Counted from the first letter of the stretch, positions 1-9,327 are shown. The stretch: 64,000 bases of DNA from Sphingomonas sp. (GCF_017744835.1 NZ_JAGIAM010000005.1:1-64000); one strand, 5' to 3'. Notes: generated by a model not told the origin, from the sequence alone. A program made the numbers and translations.

Positions 1-185
1 GGGAGCGGTAGCTAACTCCGGATGGCAGGAGTGATCGTCGCCGCATCAGGCTGCCTCGCTGAACGATCGTCCGCAATCGGGAACCGCGATCTCCGAGGGG
101 AACGACCGACATCGGGGCGTTAGCGGAATGACCGGTTCCCGGCGAGCAAGCGCGGGTTTCTGCCGTTCGAATTTGTCCATACGCC
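1..185. other. Left edge, no gene assigned
   Basis: No reading frame here looks like a real protein. The DNA lies just downstream of the minus-strand CcdC-like gene that ends at 186. A short plus-strand frame runs from the window edge to a TGA at 32-34 and could be the tail of a gene outside the window, but ten codons are too few to judge. Confidence 0.4.
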
Positions 186-719
186 CTAGACCTCCGGAGC
201 GACGCCCGCGCGCGCCTGGCCGATCAGGCGGCGGGCGCGCAGCCACATCTCGGTCCGCTGGGCGCTGAGCAGGCCGAGCGCGAAGGCGATCAGCACGTCG
301 GTGAGCATCGCGACGTCTACGTGGAAGGCCGGGCCGCCCAGCGCCTCCGCATTGCGCACGCCCGAGCGGATCAGGATCAGCACCAGCACGAAGACCATCG
401 TCGCGGGCGAGGCGCTCTGCGAGACTTCGTGCGTCACCGGATCGACGCTGATCCGCATCAGCCTTCCCCGCTGCCAGCCGAGCGCGGCCCCCGCCCCGAG
501 CGCGATCAGGCACCAGAGCCAGCCGAGCCCGACCGGCGGGAAGCGCCAGAAGCCGAGCGCGGCGATCACCAGATACAAGGCGGGAACGATCCACAGCCGC
601 TCGACCTTGAGCGGACGCGCGCGGCCCAGCCTGCGCCAGCGCAGCGCGAGCACGACGAGGATGACGACGGCGGGGATCGCATAGCTGATCCAGCCGGGCT
701 GCGGGGTGGAAGCGTTCAT
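186..719 (-). CDS. CcdC-like (DUF1453-type) membrane protein
   Basis: A 177-residue integral membrane protein with about five hydrophobic segments (roughly residues 12-26, 42-58, 63-82, 104-120 and 130-150). The central stretch GRLMRISVDP followed by a serine/alanine-rich turn and a long hydrophobic helix ending in IRSG resembles the CcdC/DUF1453 family, whose function is unknown despite the name borrowed from cytochrome c maturation loci. No cytochrome c maturation gene is nearby. The ATG at 719 was chosen because a longer frame would run through the divergent neighbour's promoter into its coding region; an ATG at 728 is an equal alternative. The family call is from memory of the pattern, so moderate confidence. 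Confidence 0.6.
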   Translation of the reverse strand: MNASTPQPGWISYAIPAVVILVVLALRWRRLGRARPLKVERLWIVPALYLVIAALGFWRFPPVGLGWLWCLIALGAGAALGWQRGRLMRISVDPVTHEVSQSASPATMVFVLVLILIRSGVRNAEALGGPAFHVDVAMLTDVLIAFALGLLSAQRTEMWLRARRLIGQARAGVAPEV

Positions 720-809
720 CGCCGCCATGTTTGCCGAGCGCGCGCATCCTGGCAAGGCGACCATTGCGAGGGCCAGCGAACGGGTCCATCTATGGCACAG
801 GAGGGGAAG

Positions 810-1283
810 ATGGACCGAGACGACGACAGCGCAGACGTGAAATTCCCGCCGCCCATCGCCTATCTGGGCGGGCTGCTGGCGGGGCTGGCGATCAACAAGA
901 TGCTGGGCGATCCCGGCATCCCGCTGCCGCATTCGCTCACCAACCTGCTCGGCTGGCTGGGAATCGTGCTCGGCGCGGGCACGATGCTCTCCGCCGCGAG
1001 CCTGTTCCGCAACCTGGGCACCAACGTGAAGCCGTGGAAGACCTCGACCGCGCTCGCGACCGACGGCGTGTTCCGCTGGACGCGCAACCCGATGTACCTG
1101 GGCATGGCCGGCATCTACGCCGGCATCGCACTGGTGACCGACAGCCTGTTCGCGCTGGTGCTGCTGGTGCCGGTGATGCTGGTGATCGAGCGCGAAGTGA
1201 TCGCGCGCGAGGAGGCCTATCTGGAGGGCCGGTTCGGGGACCGGTACCGCGCGTACAAGGCCAGCGTGCGCCGCTGGATTTGA
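810..1283 (+). CDS. Isoprenylcysteine carboxyl methyltransferase family protein
   Basis: A 157-residue membrane protein of the ICMT/PEMT-like methyltransferase family. Family hallmarks visible are the RNPMYLGM motif in the middle, a following pair of hydrophobic helices, an acidic segment (IEREVIAREE) and the C-terminal GDRYRAYKASVRRWI block that in this family forms part of the S-adenosylmethionine site. Bacterial members methylate small lipophilic or isoprenoid substrates, but the substrate here is not known. The ATG at 810 has an AGGAGG-like Shine-Dalgarno about 6 bases upstream, which decides the start over the ATG at 792. It is divergent from the CcdC-like gene and convergent with gcvPB. 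Confidence 0.8.
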   Translation: MDRDDDSADVKFPPPIAYLGGLLAGLAINKMLGDPGIPLPHSLTNLLGWLGIVLGAGTMLSAASLFRNLGTNVKPWKTSTALATDGVFRWTRNPMYLGMAGIYAGIALVTDSLFALVLLVPVMLVIEREVIAREEAYLEGRFGDRYRAYKASVRRWI

Positions 1284-1290
1284 TTCCGAG

Positions 1291-1452
1291 CCCCTCCCCT
1301 TCAGGGGAGGGGTTGGGGTGGGGCAGTAATCGCGGGCGGAGACGCTCGTGGAGAGTCCCCCACCCCAAACCCAGCATCAGGTGAACAGCGCCCCGCGCTG
1401 TTCAGACCATGCCGGGGGCATGGCCGACCTGATGCTCCTGAAGGGGAGGGGC
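1291..1452. repeat. Palindromic intergenic repeat (CCCTCCCC family)
   Basis: Between two convergent genes lies a nested inverted repeat. The outer arms are CCCCTCCCCTTCAGGGGAGG and the near-complement ending at 1452, with internal complementary pairs such as GTTGGGGTGGGG/CCCCACCCCAAAC. Relatives occur at 4400, 6474, 8225, 14111, 43680 and 54295. Its position between two gene ends suits a bidirectional terminator, which is inference. Confidence 0.7.
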
Positions 1453-1461
1453 TTAAGAGGG

Positions 1462-3033
1462 CTATTCCGCCGCTTCGGCCTGCGCCGGCTCCTTGTACGC
1501 CAGCACCGGCTTGCGCGCGGCGAGCGTCTCGTCGAGGCGGCGGCGGGGGGCGAAGTGGGGCGCGGACTTGAGCGCCGGCTCGCCGTTCTTGGCGCGCGCG
1601 GCGACCGAGCGGAAGGCGCCGATGAACTGGTCGAGCGTCGCCTTGCTCTCGGTCTCGGTCGGCTCGACGAGCATTGCGCCGTGGACCACCAGCGGGAAAT
1701 AGACCGTCATCGGGTGATAGCCCTCGTCGATCAGCCCCTTGGCGATGTCGATCGTCGAGAAGCCCTCGGGCAGGCCCTTATCGCTGAAGATCGCCTCGTG
1801 CATGCACGGCCCCGATTTGGCGAAGGGCGCGTCGAGCACGTCCTCCATCGAGCGCAGCACGTAATTGGCGTTGAGCACCGAATCCTCGGCGACCTGGCGC
1901 AGGCCGTCGGCGCCGTGGCTGAGGATATAGGTCAGCGCGCGGGTGAACATGCCCATCTGGCCGTGGAAGGCGACCATGCGGCCGAAGCTGCCGGCGTGAT
2001 GCTCGCCCGCGGTCTCTTCCTCGACCAGCGCGAAATGCTCGCCCTGCTTCTCGACGAAGGGCAGCGGGGCATAGGGGGTGAGCGCCTCCGAGAAGACCAC
2101 GGGGCCCGAGCCGGGGCCCCCGCCGCCGTGGGGCGTCGAGAAGGTCTTGTGGAGGTTGATGTGCATCGCGTCGACGCCGAGGTCGCCCGGGCGGACGCGC
2201 CCGACGATCGCGTTGAAGTTGGCGCCGTCGCAATAGACGAAGCCGCCCGCGGCATGGACCGCGTCCGAGATCGCCTTGAGGTCCGGCTCGAACAGCCCGC
2301 AGGTGTTCGGATTGGTGATCATCACGCCGGCGACGTCGTCCCCCAGCCGCGCCTTGAGCGCGTCGAGATTCACCCGGCCCTCCTCGGTCGCGGGAATGTC
2401 CTCGACGGTGAAGCCCGCGAAGGCCGCGGTGGCGGGGTTGGTGCCGTGCGCGCTCTCGGGGACGAGCAGGACCTTGCGCGCCTGCTGGCCGCGCGCGTCG
2501 AGCGCGGCGCGGATCGCGAGGATGCCGCACAGCTCGCCGTGCGCGCCCGCCTTGGGGCTCATCGCGACGCTGTGCATGCCGGTGAGCGTGACCAGCCAGT
2601 GGGCGAGCTGGTGGATCACTTCGAACGCGCCCTGGACGGTGTCGACCGGCTGGAGCGGGTGGATGTCGGCAAAGCCGGGGAGCCGCGCCATGCGTTCGTT
2701 GAGGCGCGGATTGTGCTTCATCGTGCACGAGCCGAGCGGGAACAGGCCCAGGTCGATCGCATAGTTCTGGCGGCTGAGGCGGGTGTAGTGGCGCACCGCC
2801 TCGGGCTCGGACAGGCCGGGGAGGCCGATGGTCTTCGAGCGCTCGAGCCCGCCCAGGCGCGACTTGCCCGCGGGCGCCTCGGCGAAGTCGACGCCGGTGG
2901 TCTCGGTCGAGCCGATCTCGAAGATCAAAGGCTCCTCGAGCATCAGCGCGCGGTTGCCGGTGAAGGTCTCGCCCTGGCTCTCGCCCTTCTCGGGGGTGGT
3001 CGGGCGCCAGCCGGACTGGTTGATGCTGCTCAT
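1462..3033 (-). CDS. gcvPB: Glycine dehydrogenase (decarboxylating) subunit 2
   Basis: The C-terminal half of the split P-protein of the glycine cleavage system, 523 residues. With GcvPA it decarboxylates glycine using pyridoxal phosphate and passes the aminomethyl group to the lipoyl arm of GcvH. The PLP lysine is K296 in the block [18 protein letters not shown], followed by the glycine-rich loop typical of the family. Other conserved stretches are [10 protein letters not shown] (about residues 101-110) and SAHGTNPA (194-201). The start at 3033 overlaps the gcvPA stop by four bases (ATGA), so the two subunits are probably translationally coupled. It is the last gene of the gcvT-gcvH-gcvPA-gcvPB operon. 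Confidence 0.97.
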   Translation of the reverse strand: MSSINQSGWRPTTPEKGESQGETFTGNRALMLEEPLIFEIGSTETTGVDFAEAPAGKSRLGGLERSKTIGLPGLSEPEAVRHYTRLSRQNYAIDLGLFPLGSCTMKHNPRLNERMARLPGFADIHPLQPVDTVQGAFEVIHQLAHWLVTLTGMHSVAMSPKAGAHGELCGILAIRAALDARGQQARKVLLVPESAHGTNPATAAFAGFTVEDIPATEEGRVNLDALKARLGDDVAGVMITNPNTCGLFEPDLKAISDAVHAAGGFVYCDGANFNAIVGRVRPGDLGVDAMHINLHKTFSTPHGGGGPGSGPVVFSEALTPYAPLPFVEKQGEHFALVEEETAGEHHAGSFGRMVAFHGQMGMFTRALTYILSHGADGLRQVAEDSVLNANYVLRSMEDVLDAPFAKSGPCMHEAIFSDKGLPEGFSTIDIAKGLIDEGYHPMTVYFPLVVHGAMLVEPTETESKATLDQFIGAFRSVAARAKNGEPALKSAPHFAPRRRLDETLAARKPVLAYKEPAQAEAAE

Positions 3034-4388
3034 GCCAGCGCCTCCTCGAGCGCGGAGGCAAGCGTTTCCACATCCTCCTCGGTGGTGGTTTCGGTGACCG
3101 CGACGATCAGGCCGTTGGCGACCCCGGACGCGTCGGGGTAGAGGCGGCCGAGCGAGACGCCGGCGAGGATGCCCTTGTCCGCGAGCGTGCGGACGACGGG
3201 GCGGGCCTCCTTCGAGAGCTTCAGCGTGAACTCGTTGAAGAAGCGGTCGGTGACCAGCTCGACGCCGTCGACTTCGGCCAGCCGGTCGGCGGCGGCGCTC
3301 GCGGCGACATGGTTGATCTCGGCCAGGCGGCGCAGGCCCGCCTCGCCCAGCAGCGTCATGTGCGCCGACATGGCGAGCGCGCAGAGCACCGACGAAGTGC
3401 AGATGTTCGAGGTCGCCTTCTCGCGGCGGATGTGCTGCTCGCGTGTGGAGAGGGTGAGCACGAAGCCGCGCTTGCCCTCGGCATCCACCGTCTCGCCGCA
3501 CAGGCGGCCGGGCATCTGGCGGACCAGCTTCTCCGAGCAGGCGAACAGGCCGACATAGGGGCCGCCGAACTGGAGGCCGACGCCGAGCGACTGGCCCTCG
3601 CCCACGACGATGTCCGCGCCCATCTCGCCGGGCGACTTGATCGCGCCGAGCGCCACCGGCTCGGTGACCACGGCGACGAGCAGCGCCTTCTTCGCGTGGC
3701 AGGCGTCGGCGAGCGCGGTCATGTCCTCGATGCGGCCGAGGATGTCGGGATACTGGACGACGACGCACGAGGTCTCGTCGTCGATCGCGTCGATCAGGTC
3801 GAGCGTGTCGGGCTCGGGGCTGAGCGTCGGCAGCGCGGTGACCAGCTTGTCGCCGGTGAACTTGGCCATGGTGTTGGCGACCGACACATAATGCGGGTGC
3901 AGCCCGCCCGAGAGGATCGCCTTGCCGCGGCGCGTGACGCGGCGGGCCATGACGATGGCTTCCCAGCAGGCAGTCGAGCCGTCGTACATCGAGGCATTGG
4001 CGACTTCGCAGCCGAGCAGGCGCGCGACCTGGCTCTGGAACTCGAACATCACCTGCAGCGTGCCCTGCGCGATCTCGGGCTGGTAGGGCGTATAGGCGGT
4101 CAGGAACTCGCCGCGCTGGATGATGTGATCGACCGAGGCCGGCACATGGTGGCGATAGGCGCCGGCGCCGAGGAAGAAGGGCGCGTCGCCGGCGGCGAGG
4201 TTCTTGCGGGCGAGCGCGCTCATGTGGCGCTCGACGGCGAGCTCGCTGGCGTGGAGCGGCAGGCCGGGCACCGGGCCGGCGAGGCGCGCGGATTCGGGGA
4301 CGTCGACGAACAGGTCGTCGATCGAGCTGGCGCCGACCGTGGCGAGCATCGCCTGGCGATCGGTGTCGGTGAGGGGCAGGTAGCGCAT
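3030..4388 (-). CDS. gcvPA: Glycine dehydrogenase (decarboxylating) subunit 1
   Basis: The N-terminal half of the split glycine decarboxylase, 452 residues, the usual length for the family. It starts [15 protein letters not shown], the canonical N-terminus, and contains the conserved blocks [12 protein letters not shown] and [14 protein letters not shown], plus [13 protein letters not shown]. It works as a heterotetramer with GcvPB. The ATG at 4388 is preceded by a purine-rich GGGAGGGGAGAGAG that is the edge of the palindromic repeat at 4400-4513, so the repeat seems to provide its ribosome binding site. The 3' end overlaps the gcvPB start by four bases. Confidence 0.97.
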   Translation of the reverse strand: MRYLPLTDTDRQAMLATVGASSIDDLFVDVPESARLAGPVPGLPLHASELAVERHMSALARKNLAAGDAPFFLGAGAYRHHVPASVDHIIQRGEFLTAYTPYQPEIAQGTLQVMFEFQSQVARLLGCEVANASMYDGSTACWEAIVMARRVTRRGKAILSGGLHPHYVSVANTMAKFTGDKLVTALPTLSPEPDTLDLIDAIDDETSCVVVQYPDILGRIEDMTALADACHAKKALLVAVVTEPVALGAIKSPGEMGADIVVGEGQSLGVGLQFGGPYVGLFACSEKLVRQMPGRLCGETVDAEGKRGFVLTLSTREQHIRREKATSNICTSSVLCALAMSAHMTLLGEAGLRRLAEINHVAASAAADRLAEVDGVELVTDRFFNEFTLKLSKEARPVVRTLADKGILAGVSLGRLYPDASGVANGLIVAVTETTTEEDVETLASALEEALA

Positions 4389-4399
4389 TGTCGCATCTC

Positions 4400-4513
4400 T
4401 CTCCCCTCCCGCTTGCGGGAGGGGCCGGGGGTGGGCGCCCGCTATCCTCGGGCGGCATCGCTGGGGGAGAGCGAGCGCCCACCCCCCAGCCCCCTCCCGC
4501 ACGCGGGAGGGGG
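4400..4513. repeat. Palindromic repeat between gcvH and gcvPA
   Basis: A pair of hairpins, CTCCCCTCCCGCTTGCGGGAGGGG-like on one side and a matching copy ending near 4513, with GGGGGTGGGCGC/GCGCCCACCCCC pairing across the middle. It fills almost the whole 133-base gap between gcvPA and gcvH inside an operon. The outer arm runs into the gcvPA Shine-Dalgarno. Confidence 0.75.
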
Positions 4514-4521
4514 AGTTCAGG

Positions 4522-4893
4522 TCAAAGCTTGCTCACGAAATCCTGGTACCCGGCCTCGTCCATCAGGCTGTCGAGCTCGCCGGTGTCGGCCAGCGTCAGC
4601 TTGAAGAACCAGCCTTCGCCCTCGGGGTCCTCGTTGACCAGAGCGGGATTGTCGGCGAGCGCGGGATTGCCTTCGATCACCGTGCCGGCGACCGGCGCAT
4701 AGACGTCCGACGCGGCCTTGACCGATTCCACCACCGCGGCGTCGTCGCCCTTGGCGACGGTGCGGCCTTCCTCGGGCACTTCGACGAACACGATGTCGCC
4801 GAGCTGGCCCTGGGCATAATCGGTGATGCCGACCGTGGCGGTCTCGCCGTCGACTTCGATCCACTCATGGTCTTCGGTGTAGTAACGGCTCAT
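4522..4893 (-). CDS. gcvH: Glycine cleavage system H protein
   Basis: The lipoyl carrier of the glycine cleavage system, 123 residues, standard length. It shuttles the aminomethyl intermediate between the P, T and L proteins. The lipoyl attachment lysine is K59 within [12 protein letters not shown], and the N-terminal YYTEDHEWI block is typical. The start at 4893 lies three bases after the gcvT stop, showing a single operon. Lipoylation enzymes and the L protein are not in the window. Confidence 0.97.
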   Translation of the reverse strand: MSRYYTEDHEWIEVDGETATVGITDYAQGQLGDIVFVEVPEEGRTVAKGDDAAVVESVKAASDVYAPVAGTVIEGNPALADNPALVNEDPEGEGWFFKLTLADTGELDSLMDEAGYQDFVSKL

Positions 4894-4896
4894 GAG

Positions 4897-6114
4897 TCAG
4901 CTTCCCTTTCTGACGTAGCGATGGGGCACGAAGGGCATGGCGACGACCTCCGCGTGATGGATCTTGCCGCGCTGGGCGAGCGTGACGCGCGTGCCCGGCT
5001 GGGCGAGCGCGGCGGGCACATAAGCCATGGCGATCGGTTTCTGGAGCGTGGGCGCGAAGCCCCCGCTGGTGACCTTGCCGACCGTGGTGCCTTCGTCGTC
5101 GACCACCGCGGCGCCCTCGCGCACCGGCTGGCGGCCGTCGACGATCAGCCCGACGCGCTTGGCGACCGGTCCCTGCTCGCGCTCGGCGATGATCCGGGCG
5201 TGGCCGGCGAAACCGCCTTCCTCGCGGCGACGCTTCGACAGCGCGAAGCCGAGATCGGCGGCGACGGGCGTGGTCTCGAGGTCGAGGTCATGGCCGTAGA
5301 GCGGCAGCCCCGCCTCGAGCCGCAGCGAATCGCGCGCGCCGAGGCCGATCGGCTTGACCTCGGGCTGGGCGCACAGCGCCTCGGCAAAGGCTTCGGCGGC
5401 GTCGCCGGGGATCGAAATCTCGAAGCCGTCCTCGCCGGTATAGCCCGAGCGGCTGACCCAGAGCGGATTGCCCTGCCATTCGAAGGCGGCGGCGGTCATG
5501 AAGACGAGCGCCGAGACGCCGGGGACGACGCGCTCGAGCGCCGTCACCGCCTCGGGGCCCTGCAGCGCGAGCAGCGCCTGCTCGTCGAGATGGCTCATCC
5601 CCACCTCGTCGGGAAGGAATTCGCGGAAGACGCCGATGTCGTCCCACTTGGTCGCGCCGTTGACGACCATGTAGAAATCGCGCCCCTCGGCCTCGAAGGC
5701 GTTCTCGGCGGGCAGGCGCGTGACCATCAGGTCGTCGTGGATGCCGCCGTTCTCGGCGAGCAGCAGCGAATAGCGCATGCGGCCCTCGCCGAGCCCCTTG
5801 ATGTCGCCCGGCAGCAGCGTCTCGAGCTGGGCGTCGGCATCGGGGCCGGAGAAGAGCAGCTGGCCCATGTGGCTGACGTCGAACAGCCCGGCATGCTCGC
5901 GCGTCCAGACGTGCTCGGCCATGATGCCTTCGTACTGGACGGGCATCTCATAGCCCGCGAAGGGCACCATCCGGCCACCGCGCGCGCGGTGCCACTGGTC
6001 GAGCGGGAGCTGGAGCAGCTCGGGCGCCTCGCCGGCGTCGGCATCGTGGCTGTATTCGGTGCCGCGCGCCTGGGTGAATTCGTCGGTGGGGCCGTTGTGG
6101 ACGTCTCGGCTCAT
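4897..6114 (-). CDS. gcvT: Glycine cleavage system aminomethyltransferase T
   Basis: Transfers the methylene group from aminomethyl-GcvH to tetrahydrofolate, releasing ammonia. At 405 residues it carries an N-terminal extension of about 25-30 residues before the family core begins at LLQLPLDQWHRARGGRMVPFAGYEMP. Typical blocks follow: AEHVWTREHAGLFDVSHMGQ, the SRSGYTGEDGFEI segment and the C-terminal GCV_T_C domain with KVTSGGFAPTL. The ATG at 6114 has GGAG nine bases upstream and no better internal start, so the extension looks real. It is the first gene of the operon and lies 65 bases behind the tandem glycine riboswitch. Confidence 0.95.
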   Translation of the reverse strand: MSRDVHNGPTDEFTQARGTEYSHDADAGEAPELLQLPLDQWHRARGGRMVPFAGYEMPVQYEGIMAEHVWTREHAGLFDVSHMGQLLFSGPDADAQLETLLPGDIKGLGEGRMRYSLLLAENGGIHDDLMVTRLPAENAFEAEGRDFYMVVNGATKWDDIGVFREFLPDEVGMSHLDEQALLALQGPEAVTALERVVPGVSALVFMTAAAFEWQGNPLWVSRSGYTGEDGFEISIPGDAAEAFAEALCAQPEVKPIGLGARDSLRLEAGLPLYGHDLDLETTPVAADLGFALSKRRREEGGFAGHARIIAEREQGPVAKRVGLIVDGRQPVREGAAVVDDEGTTVGKVTSGGFAPTLQKPIAMAYVPAALAQPGTRVTLAQRGKIHHAEVVAMPFVPHRYVRKGS

Positions 6115-6179
6115 CGGGGCACTCCGCGCATGAAAGGAACGACGGTCTCAACGCCCGGATACGGCGTTCGATTCCATCA

Positions 6180-6375
6180 CCCCCTCTGTCACGGGACCTG
6201 AGAGCTTTCCCCCGCGTGCGACGCGAGGTTACCCCTTCGGTGGCTGCCTCCTCGGCAGCGCTTTCCAGAGTGTCGTGGTCCGCGCGGTCCCTTGTGCCTG
6301 AGAGATTCCGGGGCGGTTGCTCCTTCGGCGGTCCGCCGCCGCTCCTTCGGAGCTGAGGCGGACACTCTCCCTCGC
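6180..6375 (-). promoter_or_regulatory. Tandem glycine riboswitch upstream of gcvT
   Basis: Read on the minus strand, two glycine aptamers follow each other. The first (about 6375-6262) has GCGAGGGAGAGTGTC, the conserved CGCCGAAGGAGCAAC core and the ATCTCTCAGGCACAAGGGAC block, and closes with ACACTCTGGAAAG. The second (about 6260-6180) has CACCGAAGGGGTAAC and GCTCTCAGGTCCCGTGACAGAGGGG. This is the classic two-aptamer architecture of the gcvT leader family, which usually switches expression on when glycine is abundant. No clear terminator hairpin with a U tract separates the second aptamer from the gcvT start, so control at translation initiation is possible. Confidence 0.93.
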
Positions 6376-6473
6376 GTACCCATGGCGATTGCTCGCCATC
6401 GACGGGGAGGAGCCTTGGCCGGGCGGCGAGGCGGAGTCAATCGGGGTTTGCGGACTGTCCCCAGAAGTCTGCG

Positions 6474-6500
6474 CTCCCCTCCCGCAAGCGGGAGGGGAAT
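6474..6500. terminator. GC-rich hairpin after the lipoprotein gene
   Basis: CTCCCCTCCCGC-AAGC-GGGAGGGGAATGAG forms a strong stem directly downstream of the minus-strand lipoprotein gene ending at 6508. It is a half-length member of the CCCTCCCC repeat family. There is no clear U run, so terminator function is inferred from position. Confidence 0.5.
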
Positions 6501-6507
6501 GAGAGGT

Positions 6508-7158
6508 TCAGCGCGTGACGTTGTACTTGAGCTGGTCCTCGGTGAGCTGGAAGCCGACCAGCGCCTCGAAGGTCGCGGCGGCGACGGCTCCGCGCACTGC
6601 CGGATCGGCGAGCGGGTCCATCGCGGCGGCTTCCTCGCCCGCGCGACGGCGGCGCGTGAGTCGCTCGCGCACGTCCTGCGGCAGCGTCGCGGCGGCGCGG
6701 TCGATGCTGGTGCTCGCCTGGCCGCTCGCCTGGGCGCGCAGCTGGCCGTCGCCGAACTGGACGGCGATCTGGTGGACCCGCTTGGCGACCACGGCGTTGC
6801 CGCCGCGCACCACGGTGATGAAATAGGGGAAGGTCACGGTGCGCGCCGGCCCAGGCTGGGCGCGGCGGGCGAGCACGTCGAAGGTCACGTTGGTCACCAC
6901 CTGATCGCCCGCGTCGTTGCAGGTCGACTGGACGTTGGTGAGCGCCGCCGTCACGTCGATCGCCGCCGCGTCGCGGCTCGCGGGCGGGTTGAACAGCGTG
7001 ATGTCGCCGGTGCCTGCGGGGACCGCGACGATCGGGCAGGCGGTGCGCACTGCGGTGATGCCCGCCCCTCCGCCGCTCGCTTCGATGTCGCCGGTGCGGG
7101 AACAGCCGCCGGCAGCCAGGAGGATCAGGGCGGGGACAGCGATTCTGGCGAGGGACAC
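6508..7158 (-). CDS. Predicted lipoprotein of unknown function
   Basis: A 216-residue protein that starts at a GTG (7158) with AAAGGTG about eight bases upstream. The N-terminus SLARIAVPALILLAAGGC is a signal sequence followed by a likely lipid-attachment cysteine; the residue at -3 is alanine rather than leucine, so lipidation is tentative. The mature part contains two further cysteines (TACPIV and QSTCND), a predicted beta-rich region and a C-terminal segment rich in arginine (RERLTRRRRAGEE). I do not recognise the family. It is divergent from ispH, with about 105 bases between the starts. Confidence 0.65.
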   Translation of the reverse strand: MSLARIAVPALILLAAGGCSRTGDIEASGGGAGITAVRTACPIVAVPAGTGDITLFNPPASRDAAAIDVTAALTNVQSTCNDAGDQVVTNVTFDVLARRAQPGPARTVTFPYFITVVRGGNAVVAKRVHQIAVQFGDGQLRAQASGQASTSIDRAAATLPQDVRERLTRRRRAGEEAAAMDPLADPAVRGAVAAATFEALVGFQLTEDQLKYNVTR

Positions 7159-7266
7159 AGGGCACCTTTCATAGGACGCGGGCCGCCGCAGGGGCGACCC
7201 GGAAACGGCGCGCACCATAGGAACCGCCTTTCGCACGCGCAAGCAATCGCGTAGAGCGCTCGCGTG

Positions 7267-8220
7267 ATGGCTGAAGCCCTGAAACCCGCCCTCGATCTGC
7301 TGATCGCCGCGCCGCGCGGCTTCTGCGCCGGAGTCGACCGCGCGATCCGCATCGTCGAGCTCGCGATCGAGAAATACGGCGCGCCGGTCTATGTGCGCCA
7401 CGAGATCGTCCACAACAAATATGTCGTGGACAGCCTGAAGGCGAAGGGCGCGATCTTCGTCGACGAGCTCGACCAGGTGCCCGACGACGTGCCCGTGGTC
7501 TTCTCGGCGCACGGCGTGCCCAAGGCAGTGCCGGCCAAGGCGGCCGAGCGCGGGCTCGAATATCTCGACGCCACCTGCCCGCTCGTCTCCAAGGTCCACC
7601 GCCAGGCCGAGCGGCTGGTCGCGGCGGGGCGGCACATCCTGTTCATCGGCCACGCCGGCCACCCCGAAGTGATCGGCACCTTCGGCCAGGTGCCCGAAGG
7701 ATCGATGACCCTGGTCGAGACCGTCGCCTGCGCCGAGAAGGTGCAGGTCGCCGATCCCGAGAACCTCGCCTTTCTCACCCAGACGACGCTGTCGGTGGAC
7801 GACACCGCGGCGACGCTGGCAGTGCTCAAGCGGCGCTTCCCGAGCATCCTGGCGCCGGGCGCGGACGACATCTGCTATGCGACCTCGAACCGCCAGGCGG
7901 CGGTCAAGGCGATCGCCGAGCAGGCCGACCTGGTGCTGGTGATCGGATCGCCCAAATCGTCCAATTCGATGCGGCTGGTCGAAGTCGCCGAGCGCGCCGG
8001 CACGCGCGCGACGCTGATCCAGCGCGCCGCCGAGATCGATTTCGCCTGGTTCGAAGGCGTGCGGACGGTAGGAATCACCGCAGGCGCCTCGGCCCCCGAG
8101 CTGCTGGTGCGCGAAGTGGTCGACCAGATCGGCGAGCGCTTCACCGTCTCCGAGCGCGAACTCGAGACGGTGTCCGAGAACATCGCCTTCAAGCTCCCGC
8201 GCGGGCTCCAGGCGGCCTGA
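7267..8220 (+). CDS. ispH: 4-hydroxy-3-methylbut-2-enyl diphosphate reductase
   Basis: The last enzyme of the MEP isoprenoid pathway, reducing HMBPP to IPP and DMAPP with an iron-sulfur cluster. The three cluster cysteines are C20 ([10 protein letters not shown]), C104 (DATCPLVSK) and C203 ([11 protein letters not shown]). The EIVHN motif and the HAGHPEV block are also present. At 317 residues it is full length. A GTG at 7264 directly before the ATG is an equally possible start. It runs in the same direction as thrB and rnhA but is separated from thrB by 150 bases with two palindromic repeats. Confidence 0.96.
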   Translation: MAEALKPALDLLIAAPRGFCAGVDRAIRIVELAIEKYGAPVYVRHEIVHNKYVVDSLKAKGAIFVDELDQVPDDVPVVFSAHGVPKAVPAKAAERGLEYLDATCPLVSKVHRQAERLVAAGRHILFIGHAGHPEVIGTFGQVPEGSMTLVETVACAEKVQVADPENLAFLTQTTLSVDDTAATLAVLKRRFPSILAPGADDICYATSNRQAAVKAIAEQADLVLVIGSPKSSNSMRLVEVAERAGTRATLIQRAAEIDFAWFEGVRTVGITAGASAPELLVREVVDQIGERFTVSERELETVSENIAFKLPRGLQAA

Positions 8221-8224
8221 ACGC

Positions 8225-8265
8225 CTCTCCCCTCGCTTGATTCCGCTCCCTGCAAGGGAGGGGAG
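8225..8265. repeat. Palindromic repeat after ispH
   Basis: CTCTCCCCTCGCTTG and CAAGGGAGGGGAG arms flank a short spacer just downstream of the ispH stop. It is a partial member of the CCCTCCCC family. It could act as a transcript 3' end. Confidence 0.5.
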
Positions 8266-8330
8266 TGCAGACTGCGCCCTATACGCACCCCAAGCACAAC
8301 TGCTGTTGTATCCGCGGTAAGTTCAGGAGA

Positions 8331-8366
8331 TGGGTCCCCGCTTTCGCGGGGATGACGACAAGGGGG
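8331..8366. repeat. Second-type repeat (GGGTCCCCGC...GGGGATGACGA) at thrB start
   Basis: The stem TCCCCGCTTTCGCGGGGA (8335-8352) is followed by TGACGACAAGGGGG. The same unit, GGGTCCCCGCCTTCGCGGGGATGACGAAGGGGG, recurs at 46342-46371. Here the trailing AAGGGGG sits at Shine-Dalgarno distance from the thrB GTG. Confidence 0.65.
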
Positions 8367-8370
8367 CAAT

Positions 8371-9327
8371 GTGGCGGTCTACACCCAGGTATCGGCGGAG
8401 GCGCTGGCGGACTTCCTCGCCCGGTTCGACATGGGCGAGCTGGTCTCGGCCAAGGGCATCGCCGAGGGCGTGGAGAACAGCAACTACCTGGTGGACACGA
8501 CCAGGAGCCGCTTCATCCTGACGCTGTACGAGAAGCGCGTCGCGGCCGACGACCTGCCCTATTTCATGGCGCTGCTCGATCATCTCGCCGACGCCGGCCT
8601 GCCGGTGCCGCCGGCGGTGCCCGATCGCGAGGGGCGGATCATCCACGAGCTGGAGGGGCGGCCGGCCTGCCTGATCCAGTTCCTCTCGGGCGTGTCGGTA
8701 TCGCACCCCACCCCTGCCCAGGCGCGCGCCGCCGCGACTGCGATGGGGCGGATGCACAGGGCCGTCGCGGACTTCCCGCTCGACCGGCCCAACTCGATGG
8801 GGTTCGAGACCTGGGCGCCTTTGCTCGAGCGCTGCGGGCGCGATCTCGATGCGATCGAGCCGGGGCTGTTCGACTGGGCGCGCACCGCGCTCGACCGGAT
8901 CGCGGCGCACTGGCCGCGGGGGCTGGAGACCTGCGCGATCCACGCCGACCTGTTCCCCGACAACGTCCTGATGCTCGGCGACCGCGTCACCGGGCTGATC
9001 GACTTCTATTTCGCCTGCACCGACATCCGCGCATACGACCTGGCGGTGTCGCACGGCGCCTGGTCGTTCGACGCCACCGGCCGCAACTTCGACGCCGCGG
9101 TGGGCGGCGCGCTGGTCGAGGGCTATTCGGCGAGCTTCGGGCTGAGCGCCGAGGAACGCGCCGCGCTGCCGGTGCTGGCCGAAGGCGCGGCGCTGCGCTT
9201 CTTCCTGACGCGCGCCTGGGACTGGCTCAACACCCCGGCCGACGCGATGGTGACGCGAAAGGACCCCCTCGCCTATCGCCGCAGGCTCGACTTCTATGCG
9301 GAGCACGGTAGTTCGCTCTTCGAATGA
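8371..9327 (+). CDS. thrB: Homoserine kinase (APH-fold type)
   Basis: Phosphorylates homoserine for threonine synthesis. This is the ThrB variant with an aminoglycoside-phosphotransferase fold used by alphaproteobacteria and pseudomonads rather than the GHMP type. Visible hallmarks are [15 protein letters not shown] near residue 30, the catalytic loop [11 protein letters not shown] (about 190-200) and the metal-binding [15 protein letters not shown]. Length is 318 residues, normal. The start is a GTG at 8371 with AAGGGGG upstream that belongs to a palindromic repeat. The stop overlaps the rnhA start by four bases (ATGA). Confidence 0.94.
   Translation: MAVYTQVSAEALADFLARFDMGELVSAKGIAEGVENSNYLVDTTRSRFILTLYEKRVAADDLPYFMALLDHLADAGLPVPPAVPDREGRIIHELEGRPACLIQFLSGVSVSHPTPAQARAAATAMGRMHRAVADFPLDRPNSMGFETWAPLLERCGRDLDAIEPGLFDWARTALDRIAAHWPRGLETCAIHADLFPDNVLMLGDRVTGLIDFYFACTDIRAYDLAVSHGAWSFDATGRNFDAAVGGALVEGYSASFGLSAEERAALPVLAEGAALRFFLTRAWDWLNTPADAMVTRKDPLAYRRRLDFYAEHGSSLFE

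Noticed and set aside
46..789. Minus-strand frame overlapping the CcdC-like gene
   Set aside because: It is in another frame of the same strand, is arginine-rich and has no membrane or domain pattern, unlike the CcdC-like product.
321..810. Upstream extension of the isoprenylcysteine methyltransferase-like gene
   Set aside because: The extra residues are charged low-complexity translation of the antisense of the CcdC-like gene, and a good Shine-Dalgarno marks the start at 810.
1348..4604. Long plus-strand frames opposite the gcv genes
   Set aside because: Rich in Arg, Gly, Ala, Asp and Glu with no family pattern; they are antisense shadows of the clearly identified gcvPA and gcvPB.
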